Shown here piece by piece: positions 1 to 11,603 of a DNA stretch of 64,000 nt. The position numbers were made by a program, and so were the translations under genes. Every line of letters starts with the position of its first letter. Within the stretch, counting starts at the first letter, position 1. Origin of the DNA: Fremontodendron californicum (taxonomy: Eukaryota; Streptophyta; Magnoliopsida; Malvales; Malvaceae); contig JAULJL010000025.1 of NCBI GenBank assembly GCA_030761205.1, positions 6,391,501 to 6,455,500 of the forward strand. The letters run 5' to 3'. The notes below the pieces were generated by a model. It searched no databases and was not told the DNA's origin. It worked only from the letters and a program-made list of their open reading frames with translations.

Positions 1-284
1 ATTTGAAAATAATCCGGAATTTATTAATTCAAAATTTTTCTACATTCCCCGGCAGACCCGACAAAATATAATTTTTTTTATTTATTTGGAAAATTTTCCG
101 AATCATTCTCGTTTTAAAGAAAAAAGATATTCCGTTGTTAATGATAATTGATGATATCCTCCCCGGCAGCCCGGAGGAGAACGCATGAATTATTTTAACT
201 TGGGAATAACTTTGCTTTATTGAAAAATCATTATTTTTATTAGGAAATCATTTAAAAGAGACAGTTATGAATATGCAAATTATT

Positions 285-1830
285 ACTAATGACATGGAAT
301 ACGAGTGAATGACATGGCATATGGATTAATGGCATGGCATGCTTGACATGGCAAAATTTAGATGATATGGCATAATCTAAATGACATGGTAAAATCTAAG
401 TGACATGGCAAAAATCTAAATAAATGACAAGAATTAATGACATAATAAAACCTAGATGACATATTAGGAATCTATATGACATAGAAAAAAAAAATCTAAA
501 CTAATGGCAAACATTATCATAGAATATTCGTAATTATGCCATAATCAAAATGGCAACATAAAATCTAAATCAAAGCAATGACATTACTATGGAATATTCA
601 TATATATATATGGAATTTATATAGCCAAAATAGCAAAAATTAAATGTCATAAAATATGCATGAATATGAAAAATGCAAATGTATGGAAATGTATTTCTCC
701 ATGAAATAAGGATATTCGTATATCTAAAAAGACATCCAACTACCTTTGGAAGAGACTTAAGTTTGATTTTCTAACTCGGATTTTGGACTCGGATTTAAAA
801 AATTGGGGATTTTTTAGTGAAAAAAAGTTTTGGCCGAACCCACCTTTTTAAAGCTCTAGTTTTTTCTAGTTTTGAAACCCGAGGTTGACCACCCTTGACC
901 CGACTTTTATAAAATCAAATTTTATGATTGAAATGACTTGAAAATTAACCTAATACAGAAACTAATGTCCCAAATAAGCCCCTCCTAATGGCTTAAACAA
1001 AGCAGAAAATTATTAGTTCTTAAAAATAAATCTGACTTTTCTGACCAATTTTTAAACCCTATTTTTTTTACCTTCTAAACAATTTCAAAAAATTCTAAAC
1101 AAATTAAGGCAAACCTAGAACATGTTGATATCTATAGGGAAAAATCATCTTCATTTTTAGACTAAGGATGACATATCCGAAAATTCATGAAAGATAGAAC
1201 AGTGGGCAAAAAACTGCTTAACAAAAAAATATTTTAAACCTTTGATAAAAACATCCAAAAATCAGAATAAAAATATTTGAGACTTCTCTAAGGTCTTACA
1301 ATCAGTGGTAAAAATTTATAAAAATTTTGGACAAGGGTTGCCTAGTAAAAAAAAATCCTAAAGTTAGAAAATCCAACTTTGACAAATTTTAATTTTTCAC
1401 AAGTATGCTAATTAAAGCTTGGCTGTGAGCCAATGATTGGCTTAAGTCAAAAATCAAGTGGGAAATGCAAAAATGCATGAAATAAATGACATGAAATATG
1501 CATGACCTAGTGTCTAAATGACATGGAAATAATAAAAATGACCTAAAAGCCTAAATGACATGGAAAATGACATGGCATATGAAAATGGCCTAAAACTTAA
1601 ATGACATGTAAAATGACATGGCATATGAAAATGACCTAAATGCCTAAATGAAATAACAAATATCATGGCCTAAAAAAAAACCTATATGGCCGAATAGCCT
1701 AGGAGCCAACATGTTGTGAAAATGTCATGAAAAATGACCTAACTAAATGCTATGGAAAATGATATGAAGAATGAAAATGACCTAAACTATATGACAATAG
1801 CCACAAAATGCAAAAGTATGTCATAAATAA
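285..1830. repeat. Degenerate atgacatgg-type short repeats
   Basis: The words atgacatggcat, aatgacatgg and gcctaaatgacatgg recur irregularly between 285 and 480 and again between 1480 and 1790. They are separated by AT-rich sequence without such words. No fixed period is visible. Such variable short repeats are common in long LTRs and spacer regions of plant Ty3/gypsy elements. Confidence 0.5.
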
Positions 1831-1926
1831 AAAAAAAAGGTTAGCAATAATATAAATACACAAAAATAAATAATAATAGAAATAAGCAAGTTAAAGTAAG
1901 CAAAATAAAAAAATAAAAAATAAAAA

Positions 1927-2012
1927 AGATGAGCTCCATGGTTGGGATATTGGACAAAGCCCACCCTAACCATTATCACTTGATTTTCATCAAGATCATG
2001 AAGCCTTTTGAA
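1927..2012. repeat. Copy 1 of a local repeat straddling the insertion site
   Basis: This block shares the words ctccatggtt, ttggacaaag and catcaagatcatgaagcc, in the same order, with 15749-15815. If the 13.7-kb element and one target duplication are removed, the copies lie about 130 bp apart. The element therefore landed between two members of a small pre-existing tandem repeat. Confidence 0.6.
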
Positions 2013-2037
2013 TATCTAAATCATAAAATAACTAAGG

Positions 2038-2042
2038 TAAAT
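2038..2042. repeat. Left target site duplication TAAAT
   Basis: TAAAT directly precedes the first LTR and is repeated exactly at 15725-15729 after the second LTR. A 5-bp duplication is normal for LTR retrotransposon integrase. Confidence 0.85.
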
Positions 2043-3002
2043 TGTAATAACCAATTTTCGTCCGGGTCGGATCCGAATCCGACCCGGACCAAGTGCGAAC
2101 CGGGCCTGCTGAATACCCAATCTACTGTCTAGGCCCATTTTCAGCCCAATTTGGGCCCAAACCCAAACACAGAAACAATCAGGCCCAAGCACAAGGCCCA
2201 ATTTTCAGGCCCAATTTTCGGGCCTGCCCATTTCCCCATTTCCTAACCCTAATCCCCTACCCTTGAAACCCTAGCCGCCTCCCCCTTTTTTCCCCTAACC
2301 TGACAGCCCTCTGCCACCTCCCTGCCCACACGCCACCAGCCTCCCTGCCATACGCCAGCCACCAGACACGGCAAACCCCCTGCAACACTCAACCACCTGC
2401 AACACTCAACCAAAGCCCCCACGCAACCCCTCCATAAAACAAACCTCAGATCAGAAAAAAAAAGAGGGAGGAGGAGAAAGCCCCCTGATTCAAAGAAACA
2501 AGGTTCGGACCCCCCCTTTCACCAAAAACCCCAGATCTGGGGTCCGAAACCCAGATCTGGGTCCTCTTCAAAAGCCAACAAAAAAAACCTACAAAAAAAC
2601 CTTCACCAAAAACCCCAGATCTGGGGTCCGAACCCCAGATCTGGGATCCCCTTTCGAAACAAGACCCGAAAACCAAAAAGTCCCTGCAAGAAAAAACCAA
2701 CCAACCAAACAAAAAAAAAAAACAAAACCAAAAAAAAAGTTTTCAATCCTAGATCTAGGCATCTCAGGTGAGATTTGGGCAAAACGGAGCCCAGATCCGT
2801 GACGAGGGGGTCGAAACCCTCTCGGATAGGTAATTCGGAGTTCGCCGGCCGCCGGTGAGCGGCGGCCGGCAGCGGTGGACGGCCGCCGGCTTCTGGGTTC
2901 GGGGTGGCTGGTTTGCTTCTGGCTGAGAGAAAAGAAGAGAGAGAGAGAAGAGAAAAAAAAAAGGGGAAAAAGTGAAAAAAAAAGAGGGGTTTGGGGTTAT
3001 TT

Positions 3003-3139
3003 ATACGGTGCCAAAACGGCACAGTATAGGGAAAGCGGGTCAAGGTGACCCGCGCCTGGACCCGCGGGTCGACCCGGGGTCCGCGCGGGTCACCCATTTT
3101 TGTAAAAAAAAATTAAACGGCGTCAAAACGACGCCGTTT
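3003..3139 (+). repeat. Stem-loop pair with identical AAAAC loops in the 5' LTR
   Basis: Stem 1 is atacggtgcc (3003-3012), loop aaaac, then ggcacagtat (3018-3027) with one mismatch; in the second LTR (14016-14040) the same stem is perfect. Stem 2 is aaacggcgtc (3115-3124), loop aaaac, then gacgccgttt (3130-3139), perfect in both LTRs. A third, imperfect version lies at about 3218-3241. CCCGGG/GACCCGCGGGTC-type GC-rich words separate them. No function is established from sequence. Confidence 0.75.
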
Positions 3140-3187
3140 TGGAGCCAGGGTCCGCGCGTGGACCCGCGGGTCGACCCGGGGTCCGCG

Positions 3188-3600
3188 CGCCAGACCCGAA
3201 AAAAAAAAAAAAAAAAGAAAGGCGCCGAAACGACGCCGTTTATAGCGGGGAGGATCCGCGCCTGGACCCGGATCTGACCCGGGTCCGCGCGGGTCCACCC
3301 GCCCAAAAAAAAAAAAAAAAAAAAAAAAGAAAGGAGAAAAGCTGGGCCAGGCCTGGCCCAGCAGGCCAGGCCAGAACCAGGCCTGGCTCAGCAGGCCTGG
3401 TTTTGGGCCAGGAAGAAAAATAAGAGAAAAAAAAAAAAAAAAAAGAAGAAAAGAAAAGAAAAAAGAAAAAAAAAAAAAAGAAAGAAAGAAAAGAAAAGAA
3501 AAGAAAAGAAAGAAATAAAAAAATAAAAAATAGTAATAATAATTAATTTTAAAAAATAGAAAAAAATAAAAAGAAAAAAAATATAATAAAAAAATTTAAA
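3188..3600. repeat. A-rich low-complexity tracts within the 5' LTR
   Basis: There are long A runs (around 3199-3216 and 3305-3330) and then A/G-rich simple sequence to about 3600. The equivalent tracts in the second LTR (14211-14580) differ in length. Apparent Phe- or Lys-rich frames here are artefacts of composition. Confidence 0.8.
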
Positions 3601-4741
3601 GAAAAATTCACGATAATCGTTTTTGAAGTTTTGATTTTTGACATTTTCAGGTGATTTTACGAAGATCAAGTCCGACATTTTAATTTTTCGGATTCTCGAT
3701 ATTTTTGGTATGATTTCAATTTCTTTATTTATTACTATTTTCGTTTATTTATTTTTGCTCACTATTCGTCGTATTTTTATTATTCGGTTTCGATTTTAAA
3801 AAAAAATTATTAAAAGCATTTTAACTTTTAAAAAAAAAGGGATTTTAATAAATGCGAATAACCGACGACGGAATTCGAAGGACGTCACGGTAGTGATTCC
3901 TAAGATATCTTGAGGTGCGAGAATTTCGTTAAATATCACCACAAGTGGTGGGAGTATTTAGCGACATGCTCGATATAAAAATTCGTTTTCGCTTAAAAAA
4001 AAAATGGAAATAATCAAAATAAAAAAAATGAATAAAGAGCGAATGTTTATTGCGCTCGATATTTTGCCTTGCTCGTGTTCTTAATATTATGATTCGCATG
4101 TTTAATTTATAGTTATATATTAAGCCGTATGCATTCGATATTTAAATACTCGCATCATACGCATTTGAATAAAAAATGGATGTAAATTGCCGACGACGGA
4201 ATTCGAAGGATCACGGTTGTGATTCTTGAGATGTCTTGAGGTGAGAAGATCTCGTTAAATACCACCGAGAGTGTCGGGAATATTTAATGAGTATTTTCGA
4301 TAACAAATTTATGTTCGCTTTCCTTTTTTAAAGAATAATAACAGTTCAAAAAAATTCAAAAAAATAATAAACATGTTTTTAAAAAAATAAAATAAAATGA
4401 AAATAAGAGAGAATTATTTTTAAATACCGATGTTAAATCCATTAAACCGAGATTTAAGATAACACGTGATCAAGTGGTACCGTTTTCTAAACGGGCGTTG
4501 CGGGGGTGCTAATCCTTCCCCGCACGTAACCGACTCCCGAACCCGATTTTGTTTTCTCTCTGGTTCAAAGCGCGGACTTCGAAATTGGTTTTACAAAATA
4601 TTTTAATTAATTTTAAGATATTTTAATAAAATCGGCTTTAATAGGTGGCCAATCACACCTAGCAAAAAAGATTGGTGGCGACTCCATTTTTTGTTGTTTT
4701 CAAAATTCGTCGTAGCGGTCGAAAAAATCGTTATGACAGCT

Positions 4742-4759
4742 TGGCGACTCCGCTGGGGA
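4742..4759 (+). promoter_or_regulatory. Primer binding site (tRNA-Arg type)
   Basis: tggcgactccgctgggga begins 3 bases after the LTR end. Its complement ends in CCA and matches the 3' end of plant tRNA-Arg(ACG) as I know it. This primer is the one used by Ogre/Tat-type Ty3/gypsy elements, and it fixes the plus orientation of the element. Confidence 0.85.
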
Positions 4760-5080
4760 CCCTTTGAGAGTCGAGCCACAAATTGATCAAGTGTTATTTT
4801 TTAAAATCTCGAATTAATGGATTTAATCGGTATTTAATTTTAATACTCTTTATTTTCTTTGTTTCTTTATTTTTATTTTGCTTGCAATTACACTTTGATA
4901 TTTGTTAATTCTTGATTCATATTTTTTTTATGTCGTTTATTTTTTTTTTAAATCGTGGAATGTTTAGAATAAAGAGTCGTAGACAAATAGTCGAAAGTTT
5001 GCTTGTTCCTTCTCACACACGAGCACATACATTTCATACATAAGCTCTATACCCCGAGCTTTATCCCTTTAGGTGAAAGT

Positions 5081-5195
5081 AAAGTACCTACGCTCTCGTG
5101 AGGCAATAACCTCCGCATGGGCTAGCGAAACGCTTTTAGAGAGAAAAAGTACCTACGCTCTCGTGAGGCAATAACCTCCGCATGGGCTAGCGAAA
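5081..5195 (+). repeat. Two 50-bp direct repeats
   Basis: 5081-5130 and 5146-5195 are identical over 50 bases, starting aaagtacctacgctctcgtg. They are separated by a 15-base spacer. The repeat lies about 320 bases after the primer site, in the region where packaging signals sit in many LTR elements; no function is shown. Confidence 0.9.
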
Positions 5196-5937
5196 AATCT
5201 CTCCAACAAATTGAACCCGTTTAAATCGGGATGCCTTACTAGCCTTCACGGGCAACAGTAAGGAGCAATTTGGAGCCTTTTAGAACCGAACTCAACGTCA
5301 TGTAGTGAACTTGAGTAGAGCCATATCGAATTTCCGATCGAATATCCTCGAAATTTGAAAGGAACATGGTGATCTTTCGCTATTTGTTTACATTCCGAAC
5401 AAGAACTGTAAATCGGGTAATGATGAACGCACATCGTGCTACCCGCGATAAGTTTCATTTTTCGCTCTGAAGGCACCGTGTTGCTTAAATAAGTTGATAC
5501 TGTCGGAGCAAATGTTCGTTAACTTTTTGAATTTGTAAATATGAAAATTTTTCTTTTCGTACATCTCGTACATTTCATGCACTAATGCACTTGTAAATAA
5601 AGCATGTACATTTATAGTTGTACTTTTGATTTCACGGTGATAATAATCTCATTTGATAAACCGCATAGACACTTGTTGTTGATTAAATGAGAATTGCAAA
5701 CCGGTAGTGTTGAATAAATATTTGGACATCAGTGCCATAATAAGACCCACTACCACAAAAGTTTTTTTTTGATAGAAATTGATTTGTGAAAATAATATTT
5801 TGATTTTTCCGAAAAAAAAATGTTTCAAAAAAAAAAAAAAATGTTTTTTGCGGATTGAATTTGGGGGTAAAGTTTGTGCAATAAAATTGTTGAATAATCA
5901 AGTTCAGTCCGAATCATGAATAGTTTTCTGTATATAT

Positions 5938-6240
5938 TCGTGCATTAATTTGTTTATTCTTTAGAACAAATCAAATTCGCATCATATTGCAATCATAACA
6001 TGCATGGTCATGCATTGTACAATACATTAGTGACATACATGATCGTTCTCTGTATATAACAGTATATCATTTTATTTATTCTTTACATGCATCATATCGA
6101 CATCGTGATTGCATTCATTACAATAAGGTCTTGCATTCGTGACATACATGGTCACTCATTGTACATACTCATGCATTAATTTGTTTATTCTTTACATGCA
6201 TCATATGGGCATCGTGTTACATTCACGGCATTCATAGCTC
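5938..6240 (+). repeat. Three imperfect repeats of about 110-120 bp
   Basis: The block tttattctttacatgcatcat followed by catgcat-rich sequence recurs at about 5950, 6070 and 6185. The copies are diverged and AT-rich, directly upstream of gag. Confidence 0.6.
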
Positions 6241-6342
6241 ATGCATCATGAAACACACTTGGAGAATAAAAAAAAGAAGTCGGTTTAGCTTTGCAAGGAT
6301 TTCTCTTCCGAATCAGAGGTATAAGAATCACTGCATACCTCT

Positions 6343-7902
6343 ATGACACAGGCCGGAACCATGGAGGATGAACAAAATAGACTGGATAGAGTGGAAAGAG
6401 AACAGAGAGAATTACAAGAACAGTTAGCCAGATCTCAGCAAGAAATACGAGAACAGATAGCAAAATCTCGAGAGGAGTCACGCGAGCAAATAGACAAGAT
6501 GATTGAAATGATGACTAGACTGACCCGAGGAAAATGGGTTGCTGAAGAATCGATCATAAGGGGAGAACCTCGACCTCGAGCAAATGACAACGAAGATCCA
6601 ATTTGCCTAGCGAGTCAACAAGGCCAAGGACAATTTCAAGTGAACTCGGAATTTCACCACTCAGACTCAGTTGTCATTCCAAACCAAGATGGTTCACCAG
6701 GACAAGAAAAGCTGAAAAAACGTGTGGCAAAGCAAGTGGAAGACACAGAGGTGCAATAGAAGTATGATCTGTTTGAAAGGAGACTCAAAGCCATAGAAGG
6801 AATAGACGTTTTCGGGAATACGGATCCAAATGAGCTCAGCTTGGTCCCGGATTTGTTGATTCCGCCAAAATTCAAGGTCCCTGAATTTGGAAAGTATGAC
6901 GGATCGAAATGTCCGTCAATCCATATCATGATGTTTTGTCGGAAAATGGCTGGCTACACCAACAATGACAAGCTGTTAATCCACTGCTTCCAAGACAGTC
7001 TAACAGGATCGGCTGCGAGATGGTATAATCAGTTGGATCGGGGCTGTATCCGTTCTTGGAAAGATTTGGCAAAAGCTTTCAAGACTCAGTATAAGCACAT
7101 GATCGACATGGCACCAGATAGGTTGACCTTGCAAAATATGGAGAAAGAGGCCACTGAGAGCTTCAAAGAATAGGCTCAGAGGTGGATGGACATGGCCACC
7201 CAAGTACGACCGGCTCTGACTCAAAAGGAAATTACTATCTTTTTTGTGAGTACACTGCACGCTCCGTACTATGATAGACTCGTTGGAAATGCCACAAAGA
7301 ATTTTGCAGATATAGTGGCCTCAGGAGAGATGATTGAGAATGCTATAAAGAACGGAAAACTCGAAGGAGATGAGACATCCAATGCCGAGGGAAACGAGAC
7401 ACCTGAAAGGAAGGAGGAGCATGTCCAAGCTATGGGAGAATTCATTCCGTATCTCCGGGTCTCTCCATATCAATCGTGTTACTCTACCAATGTCTCTTCA
7501 AGTCATTATCCTTACTTTCCAGATATTCAAACATCTCATCCTATGCCAGCCCTTGCAACTAGGTATGCTTCCCAGAAACGACCGAGGGGCAACCAAGAGA
7601 AATTTTCAGTCCCAATCTCTGACCTGTTGCAATTACTAATAAGGAACCGATATCTCACCCCTATGCCTTTGAAAACAGCTCCAAATCCATCAGCAAGGAG
7701 TTATGACCCGAACAGCAAGTGTGAGTATCACATGGGGGCAATCGGACATTCAACTGAAAAATGCAGACGACTGAAGGAAAAGATTGAAGGTCTTGTCCAC
7801 AATGGCATTTTGACTTCAGAGCTAGTCGAACAGTGGAAATCCGCATTGCCAGAAATCGGTTTCTTCACCGCGGGTTTTGAGGATGAGAATGGTTACCTTT
7901 GA
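6343..7902 (+). pseudogene. gag of the TR-GAG-like element, interrupted by two in-frame UAG codons
   Basis: One reading frame runs from ATG 6343 to TGA 7900-7902 (519 codons) and is broken only by TAG at 6757-6759 and TAG at 7171-7173. There is no frameshift. The N-terminal part has a highly charged coiled coil (about residues 8-60, heptads of E/Q/R/L). The middle (about residues 170-310) is a Retrotrans_gag domain of the Tat/Ogre type, with FKTQYKHMIDMAPDR and a YDRLVGN motif. The C-terminal part (about residues 450-475) has a single knuckle-like CEYHMGAIGHSTEKC. The second stop falls where relatives have an aromatic residue between FKE and AQRW. Gag would form the particle that packages the RNA. 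No protease follows. Whether the UAGs are decay or are read through cannot be decided here. Confidence 0.85.
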
Positions 7903-10693
7903 AAGCATGTCAACAAGCATTGAGGAATATGCATGTAGTTCTATGCCTCATCATGAAAGCACTTGTCTTATGTTGGCATCCACATGAAATAAACAAATTT
8001 TGAATTTCAAAGGCTGTGTTTATTGTGCTTTAATTTGAATTTGCAAAAATAAACATTAAGGAAATTCTTGACTTTGAAGAGCGCATTCTTAAAAGAAAAA
8101 AAAATCTTTCTTCAAATTAAGAAATGATGAGGAGTTTCGAGATTATTGATGATCATTGTTAGAAATGACCCAACACCCTTCCCCTCTCTTTCGGACTTGC
8201 CTATGCTTGAATCCTTTGAGTTGAAACAGTCAATGCTTTTAGGAACATATTGTTGAATTTCAGAAACCACAGTCAGTGCAATAAGGAAAATGCAGATCCT
8301 AGTTTAGGTTATGAGCAATGGAACAAACTTTTTGAAAAAAATTCGAGCTTTTTGTGTCTCAAACAAGTGAAACCTCTTTCAAGAATCTAGATCATGGTAA
8401 ATTGATGTGTGTCAAGGTTATGCCAAAACCATTCACATCCCTTAAAGTAACCACAAAACAAGAGTTGCCCAGACGTCACTTCATGATTAACGTCTCGGGT
8501 AACAATGATTAAACATGATTTTCTCGTGTTCTTAGAAAAAAAGTTGTTTTCGAGCCATATTCTTTCTTATCCCTTCGGAGAGCAAAAAGACTTGAGGTAT
8601 TCCTCGTTATGATACGAAGTCTCATTTGTATGACCAATCAAATGGTGCATCATTTGTAGATACGAAAGACGCGTGGTGGATAAAGATGGAGTAATTTTCG
8701 GAGCATGCATCAAAAAAAAAATGAAAAATGAAAAAAAAAAGAAAAGAAAAAATGAAAAAAAGAAAAAGAAAAATGAGTGTGACATCATGCATTTATGAAA
8801 TTCAAGACGGTTTCAAGAAAGAAAAAAAAAACTTTTCATTATTTTCCTCTAAGGAATGACTCTTCGATTTACGTGCTTGTGTTCGAGATGAAAAATGGCC
8901 ATCTTTCATCATCCTCTCACAAAATAGAAAATATCCTTTTGCTACCCCTTTTGAGCCTAGTGAATACTTTTGTTCTTTCAACCCCGATCAAGGATCACCC
9001 TCCACACTAGGGGGGCAAATTCGAGGAAGGATCTTTTCAAAGGTCACAGATAGTGAAGTCTTGGTTCAAAAACGAAAAAGAATGTCGTGAATCAAAGAGA
9101 AATCTGAGCTTCCAAATGACTACGGGTTCACCTTGTCAAAATAGAGATGCAAAAAAAAAAAGAGATAAAAAGAAAGATGAAAGCAAAAACAGAAAAGGAA
9201 GAAAAGAACGGATGAAAATCATCGAATAAAGAGAAAAGCTCAGAAAAGACAAGTGTTTCAAAGAGAATCCTCCTCATGAAATGATCCTTGATTTGATCAC
9301 CTTAAACACATGTTTGGGCCTATCTATCTTTCTTTCAGTACCTCGAACCTCGGCCTACATTACGTACCTGAAAAAGACCATTTCGATCGAGCATGGTCAT
9401 TTAAATTGATGAGTCTATTCTTAGAGAAATGCATGAGACTTCGGTCTCCTTTCTGGTTAAAAATCTTTTTCGGATAAGTCTTGATTTCTTGAATGCATGG
9501 TGAAATATTTAATGAAAAAAAAATGAAAAAAAAATGGAAAGAAGGAGACTCTAGGGTGAAAACCCGACATGGGCAGTCTAGAGTAAAATGGGAGAATTTC
9601 GGTGCTGCTTATGGTATTGTCGAGGCCATAACAAAAGAAGAGGTCATTTTCAAGAAGTTAAGAAACATCTGGGAATTCCAAAATATCCCAAAACTGTCAA
9701 CTATCGTTCGGAGGGTTGACTTTAAAAACTGAGACCGTTTTCCTTTCCAGAATTAATTTTCCAGTTTGAACATCCCAGCTGATCTTGACGTTTGTCAAAA
9801 CGCCATAATTTGGAAACTAAAAGAAGGTTGAATTTGTTTGAGTCCAAAAAATCATGTTCTATAAAATATGTTCCATTTGTGAGTCTAGAAAGGATATGCA
9901 TTTTTTTCCTGTTGCGAAGTCTCCTTGGATCAACCAAAATCTTGTGGTACCAAGCCTTCCGACTCAATTTGAAAAACCCGAATTGACACTGAGAAAAACT
10001 TCTAACAATGATCATCAATTTTCAAGAGATGTGGATATCACAATATCAGACGATGACATTTTCAGCTCAAAAGTTTTCAGTAAATAAGCAAACATTTTTC
10101 AAAAACATGAAGCAAGCAAAAGCAGATAAATGAAAATATTTTTGGAAGAAACCATTTCCGATGTTGGCATAAGACGAAGGTTCTTCTGGCCCAGAGGTAT
10201 GGAACTATTGAGGTAGAAGAAATGAACGCTCGGATTCCAGTTGATCTTGAAAAACTATCGGGGCAAAGGGATGGTTCTAAAGTGAAGAAAAGGGTTGATC
10301 TCTTACGAGGCACGAGCGTTTCAGGATACACTCTGTCTCGGAGAGGAAAAACAATTTGGAGAAGCTAAACCAAGATCAGGAAAAAATTGGGAACATTCGC
10401 ATCATTCATGAACATTCGCATATTTATTAAGTTTTGCATCTGCATCGTGTCGTAAAATGTGTACAGTATTCATAGGTACTTGCACATGCATCATCAGGGG
10501 CATACGCATTGACATCGCATGACATTCACATTTCATGCATGGCATTGATTATTTGAAAATTTGACATTTGAATTCGAACATTCAGTGAGATTTTCTTCCA
10601 AGATATGATCTTCAGGTACGATCACCAAGACCTCCGGGCACCTCTTTTAAAACCTCTGGGTTACCTCTTTTAAGTCCTCCGGGCATAGGAAAA
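7903..10693 (+). other. Non-coding interior of the TR-GAG-like element
   Basis: This 2.8-kb stretch lies where pol would be in an autonomous relative. I see no RT (YxDD), RNase H, protease or integrase motif in any frame. Short open frames are A-rich or random. From about 10620 the first copies of the gacctccgggca repeat appear. Confidence 0.65.
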
Positions 10694-11240
10694 GAATTTA
10701 TTTTCAAAGTTGTGGAGCCTCTGATGAGAGGAGCAATTTATTTTCAAAGTTGTTGAGCCTCTGATGAGAGGAGCAATTTATTTTCAAAGTTGTAGAGCCT
10801 CTGATGAGAGGAGCAATTTATTTTCCAAGTGGTAGAGCCTCTGATGAGAGGAGCAATTTAAATTTCAAAGTTGTGGAGCCTCTGATGAGAGGAGCAATTT
10901 ATTTTCAAAGTCGTAGAGCCTCTGATGAGAGGAGCAATTTATTTTCCAAGTGATAGAGCCTCTGATGAGAGGAGCAATTTATTTTGCAAGTGATAGAGCC
11001 TCTGATTAGAGGAGCAATTTATTTTTCAAGTGATGGAGCCTCTGATTAGAGGAGCAATTTATTTTCAAAGTTGTAGAGCCTCTGATGAGAGGAGCAATTT
11101 ATTTTCAAAGTTGTAGAGCCTCTGATGAGAGGAGCAATTTAAATTTCAAAGTTGTGGAGCCTCTGATGAGAGGAGCAATTTATTTTCAAAGTTGTGGAGC
11201 CTCTGATTAGAGGAGCAATTTATTTTTCAAAGTGATGGAA
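10694..11240 (+). repeat. 40-bp tandem repeat, block A (13 copies)
   Basis: The unit is gagcctctgatgagaggagc followed by aatttattttcaaagttgtg. I counted 13 copies of the gagcctctga word. Each contains the inverted repeat cctct-gat(g/t)-agagg. Units differ mainly at the loop base (g or t) and in the last ten bases. Spacing stays close to 40 with occasional 1-2 base indels, so no frame stays open. Confidence 0.92.
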
Positions 11241-11603
11241 AATTAAAAAAGAAGACCTCCGGGCATCCGTTTTAAAAAACCTCCGGGTTACATTTTTTAA
11301 GACCTCCGGGCACAGCAAAAGAAAAAGGAAATTAAAAAAAAGATACGGGTTACCTCTTTTAAGTCCTCCGGGCACAGGAAAAGAGTTTATTTTCAAAGTT
11401 GTGGAGCCTCTGATGAGAGGAGCAATTTATTTTTCAAAGTTATGGAGCCTCTGATAAGAGGAGCAATTTATTTTCAAAATTGTCGAGCCTCTGATTAGAG
11501 GAGCAATTTATTTTTCAAAGTGATGGAAAATTAAAAAGAAGACCTCCGGGCATCTGTTTTAAAAACCTCCGGGTTACATTTTTTAAGACCTCCGGGCACA
11601 GCA
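11225..11603 (+). repeat. Higher-order duplication joining both repeat types
   Basis: A composite segment (aaagtgatggaaaattaaaa, then gacctccgggcat.., aacctccgggttac.., ending near gggcacagcaaaa) occurs at about 11228-11322 and again at about 11517-11603. Block B of the 40-bp repeat (3 copies, 11385-11525) lies between them. Segmental duplication therefore expanded the array in addition to unit slippage. Confidence 0.75.

Larger units (their letters stand above)
1..2042 (-). mobile_element. Left fragment of a probable Tat/Ogre-like LTR element, split by the 2043-15724 insertion
   Basis: No coding frame is visible. The stretch is AT-rich and carries degenerate short repeats built on atgacatgg (about 290-470 and 1480-1800). 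It ends at the TAAAT target site of the inserted element, and its last 85 bases resemble sequence just right of that element. I therefore read it as the continuation of the sequence at 15725-18043, whose outer end looks like a Tat/Ogre-type LTR terminus on the minus strand. That the whole stretch is LTR, not internal sequence, is inference; the far end lies outside the window. Confidence 0.45.
2043..4738 (+). repeat. 5' LTR of the TR-GAG-like element
   Basis: It begins tgtaataaccaattttcg and ends ttatgaca. It matches 13036-15724 along its whole length with small indels, mainly in poly(A) runs. The second LTR has about 20 extra bases in the GC-rich stretch near 13875. The LTR contains a pyrimidine/purine-rich 5' third, a GC-rich stem-loop block (about 3000-3300), long A tracts (3188-3600) and an AT-rich 3' third. 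Long frames on either strand in this stretch are products of homopolymer runs and are not called genes. Confidence 0.92.
4760..6342 (+). other. Untranslated leader between primer site and gag
   Basis: No supported coding frame. It contains a 50-bp direct repeat (5081-5195), A/T runs at about 5760-5840, and three related blocks around 5938, 6062 and 6170. Long leaders before gag are usual for Ogre/Tat-type elements. Confidence 0.6.

Noticed and set aside
2446..3678. Several open frames on both strands in the first LTR and their counterparts at 13439-14665
   Set aside because: They are made of A/T runs and GC-rich repeat words, change frame between the two LTR copies through homopolymer indels, and carry no domain.
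4739..4760. A tRNA gene at the LTR edge
   Set aside because: Only the 3'-end complement of tRNA-Arg is present, as expected for a primer site; no cloverleaf follows.
7903..10693. Hidden pol in the TR-GAG-like element
   Set aside because: No RT, RNase H, protease or integrase motif could be read in any frame. The short frames differ in composition from gag.
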